From: Acidobacteriota bacterium | Lineage (GTDB): Bacteria; Acidobacteriota; Thermoanaerobaculia; Multivoradales; JAHEKO01 | DNA: 40,813 nucleotides | Direction of reading: 5' to 3' | NCBI GenBank assembly: GCA_022561975.1 | Contig: JADFQD010000016.1 | Coordinates: forward strand, 1 to 40,813 | Shown: positions 38,940 through 40,813 of the stretch, piece after piece | Position numbering within the stretch: position 1 is the first letter of the stretch | How the letters are laid out: each line of letters starts with the position of its first letter | Program-made: the position numbers and the translations under genes | The notes under the pieces: generated by a model | Told to the model about the DNA's origin: nothing | What the model saw: the letters and a program-made list of their open reading frames with translations, nothing else | Database searches by the model: none

Positions 38940-40673
38940 ATGCGCTGGAGCCGGTTCTATCTGTTTACGACTCGTGAGGTCCCGAAAGACGCTGAGGTGA
39001 CGAGCCATCAGCTGATGGTGCGCGCCGGGATGATTCGGAGGGTCGCCGCTGGGATCTACAGCTATCTTCCTCTCGGCTGGAGAAGCCTCTCCAAACTGAT
39101 GGCCATAGTACGTCGCGAGCTGGATGTCGCCGGGTGTGTCGAGCTGACGATGCCCGCGATTCAGCCGGCTGAGCTTTGGCAGGAGTCCGGTCGCTGGGAG
39201 CAGTACGGCAAGGAGCTGCTGCGAATGGAAGATCGCCACGGGCGGGAGTTCTGTTTCGGACCCACCCACGAAGAGGTCATTACCGAGATCGTGCGCAAGG
39301 ACGTGACCAGCTATCGCCAGTTGCCGGTGAATCTCTATCAGATCCAGGTCAAATTCCGCGATGAGGTCCGTCCGCGCTTCGGGTTGATGCGCGGCCGGGA
39401 GTTCCTGATGAAGGACGCCTATTCCTTTCACGCTACCCCAGAGAGTCTCGAAGAAGCCTATGCCGCCCTGGGCAAGGCCTACGAACGGATCTTCAGGGCG
39501 TGTGGGCTCGACTTCATCAAGGTCGAGGCGGACTCGGGAGCCATCGGTGGATCGGCGTCACACGAGTTCATGGTCGTCGCCGATACGGGGGAGAGTCTGG
39601 TTCTGCGCTGCGCCGGGTGTGATTACGCTGCCAATCAGGAGAAGGCTGGAACCTCGGGTCTGGCGAAATCGCCGGCGGAAGACTCCGCCGCCGATGACCT
39701 TGCCGAGGGTGTTCGACTGGAGGAAACGCCTGGCAAGACCACGGTCGAGGAGGTCGCCGCCTTCCTTGGAGTGGCGCCACAACGCATTGTCAAGACGATC
39801 ATCTATCGCACCGAGGCAGGGCCGGTCGCAGTCCTGGTACGTGGTGACCGGGAGGTCAACGCGATCAAGCTCAAGAATCTGCTGGACGTGCAGGAGTTGG
39901 AGCTGGCCGATGAAGCTCTGGTCGAAGCGGTCAGCGGCGCTCCGGTGGGTTTCGCCGGTCCGATTGGCTTGGAAGGGGTTCGTATCGTTGCCGACCGGTC
40001 GGTCGAGGGGGTCACCAATTTCACTTGCGGCGCCAACCGAGCTGACGCTCATTGGGTCGGTGCCAACTTCGGCAAGGACGTTCACCTCGACGAGTTTCAC
40101 GATCTCATGCTGGTAGCTGACGGCGATCGGTGTCCCAACTGCGATCAGAATCTCGTGATCTCGCACGGCATCGAGGTCGGACACATCTTCAAGCTAGGCA
40201 CGAAGTACTCCGAACCCATGGGCTGCAACTACTTGGACGATCGGGGCCAGAGCCATCCAATGCTCATGGGTTGCTACGGCCTCGGGATCGGACGCACCGT
40301 GGCCGCGGCGATCGAGCAGAACCACGATGACAAGGGCATCATCTGGCCTCTTCCCCTGGCGCCATTCGAGGCTCTGGTCGTGCCGCTCAACATGAATGAC
40401 CAAGAGGTCGTCCAGGCCGCCGGCAAGATCTACGAGGAGTTGGTCGAGAAGCGTGTGGACGTGCTTTTCGACGATCGCCAGGAGCGGCCCGGTGTCAAGT
40501 TCAACGATGCCGACCTGATCGGCATTCCGATTCGCCTCGTGGTCGGCTCGAAGTCGCTCGCCAACGGCGAGGTCGAGGTTTCGCTTCGAAGAGACGGTGA
40601 GAAGCAGCTCGTGCCATTGGCGAACGCCGTCGAAGCGATGCTCGACGCGATTTTGGCCGAATCGCCGGCCTAG
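38940..40673 (+). CDS. proS: Prolyl-tRNA synthetase
   Basis: A 577-residue class II synthetase that charges tRNA-Pro. Motif 1 is near VELTMPAIQPAELW, motif 2 is FRDEVRPRFGLMRGREFLMK, and motif 3 is CYGLGIGRTVAAAIEQ. The INS editing domain, which removes mischarged Ala, lies between motifs 2 and 3 (TIIYRTEAGPVAVLVRGDRE and NAIKLKNLL). This is the bacterial ProS type with editing insert. The C-terminal anticodon domain has EALVVPLNMND and DRQERPGVKFNDADLIGIPI. ATG 38940 opens with the family sequence MRWSRFYLFTTREVPKDA; no ribosome-binding site is visible. It follows the TPR gene by 38 bp. Confidence 0.97.
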   Translation: MRWSRFYLFTTREVPKDAEVTSHQLMVRAGMIRRVAAGIYSYLPLGWRSLSKLMAIVRRELDVAGCVELTMPAIQPAELWQESGRWEQYGKELLRMEDRHGREFCFGPTHEEVITEIVRKDVTSYRQLPVNLYQIQVKFRDEVRPRFGLMRGREFLMKDAYSFHATPESLEEAYAALGKAYERIFRACGLDFIKVEADSGAIGGSASHEFMVVADTGESLVLRCAGCDYAANQEKAGTSGLAKSPAEDSAADDLAEGVRLEETPGKTTVEEVAAFLGVAPQRIVKTIIYRTEAGPVAVLVRGDREVNAIKLKNLLDVQELELADEALVEAVSGAPVGFAGPIGLEGVRIVADRSVEGVTNFTCGANRADAHWVGANFGKDVHLDEFHDLMLVADGDRCPNCDQNLVISHGIEVGHIFKLGTKYSEPMGCNYLDDRGQSHPMLMGCYGLGIGRTVAAAIEQNHDDKGIIWPLPLAPFEALVVPLNMNDQEVVQAAGKIYEELVEKRVDVLFDDRQERPGVKFNDADLIGIPIRLVVGSKSLANGEVEVSLRRDGEKQLVPLANAVEAMLDAILAESPA

Positions 40674-40733
40674 AAAACCTCGGTCTTGCTGCGGCTGGCC
40701 CGAACGGTCGAGACGGAGCCGAATCTGTGGCGC

Positions 40734-40813
40734 TCAGCCTAGCAGCCCGTGGTAGAAGTCCTGCGGGTCGCGTTGGGAGCGCTTTCGGGTGCGCTGCAAG
40801 GCGACGCGACGCA
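40734..40813 (-). CDS. Possible 3' end of a minus-strand gene, truncated by window edge
   Basis: On the minus strand a frame open from the window edge ends at a TGA (40734-40736). It reads as a basic segment followed by SQRDPQDFYHGLLG. The charged-to-hydrophobic pattern looks protein-like, and it would converge on proS across a 60-bp spacer. The visible part is only about 26 residues, and the plus strand is also open here, so this is tentative. Confidence 0.3.
   Translation of the reverse strand, partial: RRVALQRTRKRSQRDPQDFYHGLLG

Overview
The window is a GC-rich bacterial chromosome segment of about 40.8 kb, densely coded on both strands, with many genes lacking a clear Shine-Dalgarno site. 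The gene content suggests an Acidobacteriota-like soil or sediment bacterium: an FG-GAP/ASPIC surface protein, tldE-like and DUF883 genes, GAF-SpoIIE partner switching, a GAF-AAA-Fis activator and a zinc-ribbon TPR protein. This is inference from gene families, since no rRNA or clear taxonomic marker is present.

Layout. 1-7.3 kb: a truncated alpha/beta hydrolase, a tiny zinc-ribbon protein, an orphan sensor kinase divergent from a peptide-type ABC importer (lipoprotein plus two permeases, no ATPases here), and queA overlapping the last permease. 7.4-10.1 kb (minus): a YoeB/YefM toxin-antitoxin pair with a TGTACA-type operator, a membrane protein, gcvH and gcvT. 10.2-10.4 kb: a non-coding, AT-richer patch with four DnaA-box-like sites. 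10.5-12.2 kb: a secreted FG-GAP/ASPIC protein. 12.2-16.4 kb (minus): two M16 peptidase-like subunits, a calcineurin-type phosphoesterase and two small membrane-stress-type proteins. 16.6-23.7 kb: a beta-CASP nuclease, tRNA-Ala(CGC) followed 6 nt later by rmuC, an exported L-isoaspartyl methyltransferase (minus), mtaB and a TldE-like gene.

23.7-33.7 kb is the most interesting part. Two nearly identical 183-bp palindromic elements in inverted orientation bracket about 9.7 kb. Inside are (i) a six-gene operon of a methyltransferase, a flavin oxidoreductase, a type III polyketide synthase, an acyl carrier protein, a FabB-like ketosynthase and a FabZ-like dehydratase, which looks like a phenolic-lipid or alkylquinone pathway with its own type II fatty-acid enzymes; (ii) a partner-switching module (HATPase kinase, STAS protein, GAF-SpoIIE phosphatase) interrupted by a third element of the same family; and (iii) a sigma-54 activator with an aberrant GAFTGA loop next to a 52-residue membrane protein preceded by a near-consensus -24/-12 promoter and repeated upstream motifs.

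33.7-40.8 kb, all plus except possibly the extreme end: a thioredoxin-fold lipoprotein, a 52-residue membrane protein, an ECF sigma factor, its zinc-finger anti-sigma factor, a bactofilin-like membrane protein, a zinc-ribbon/TPR protein and proS. Short dispersed repeats are frequent throughout: REP-like hairpins, 183-bp palindromes and many 9-nt tandem duplications in both genes and spacers.
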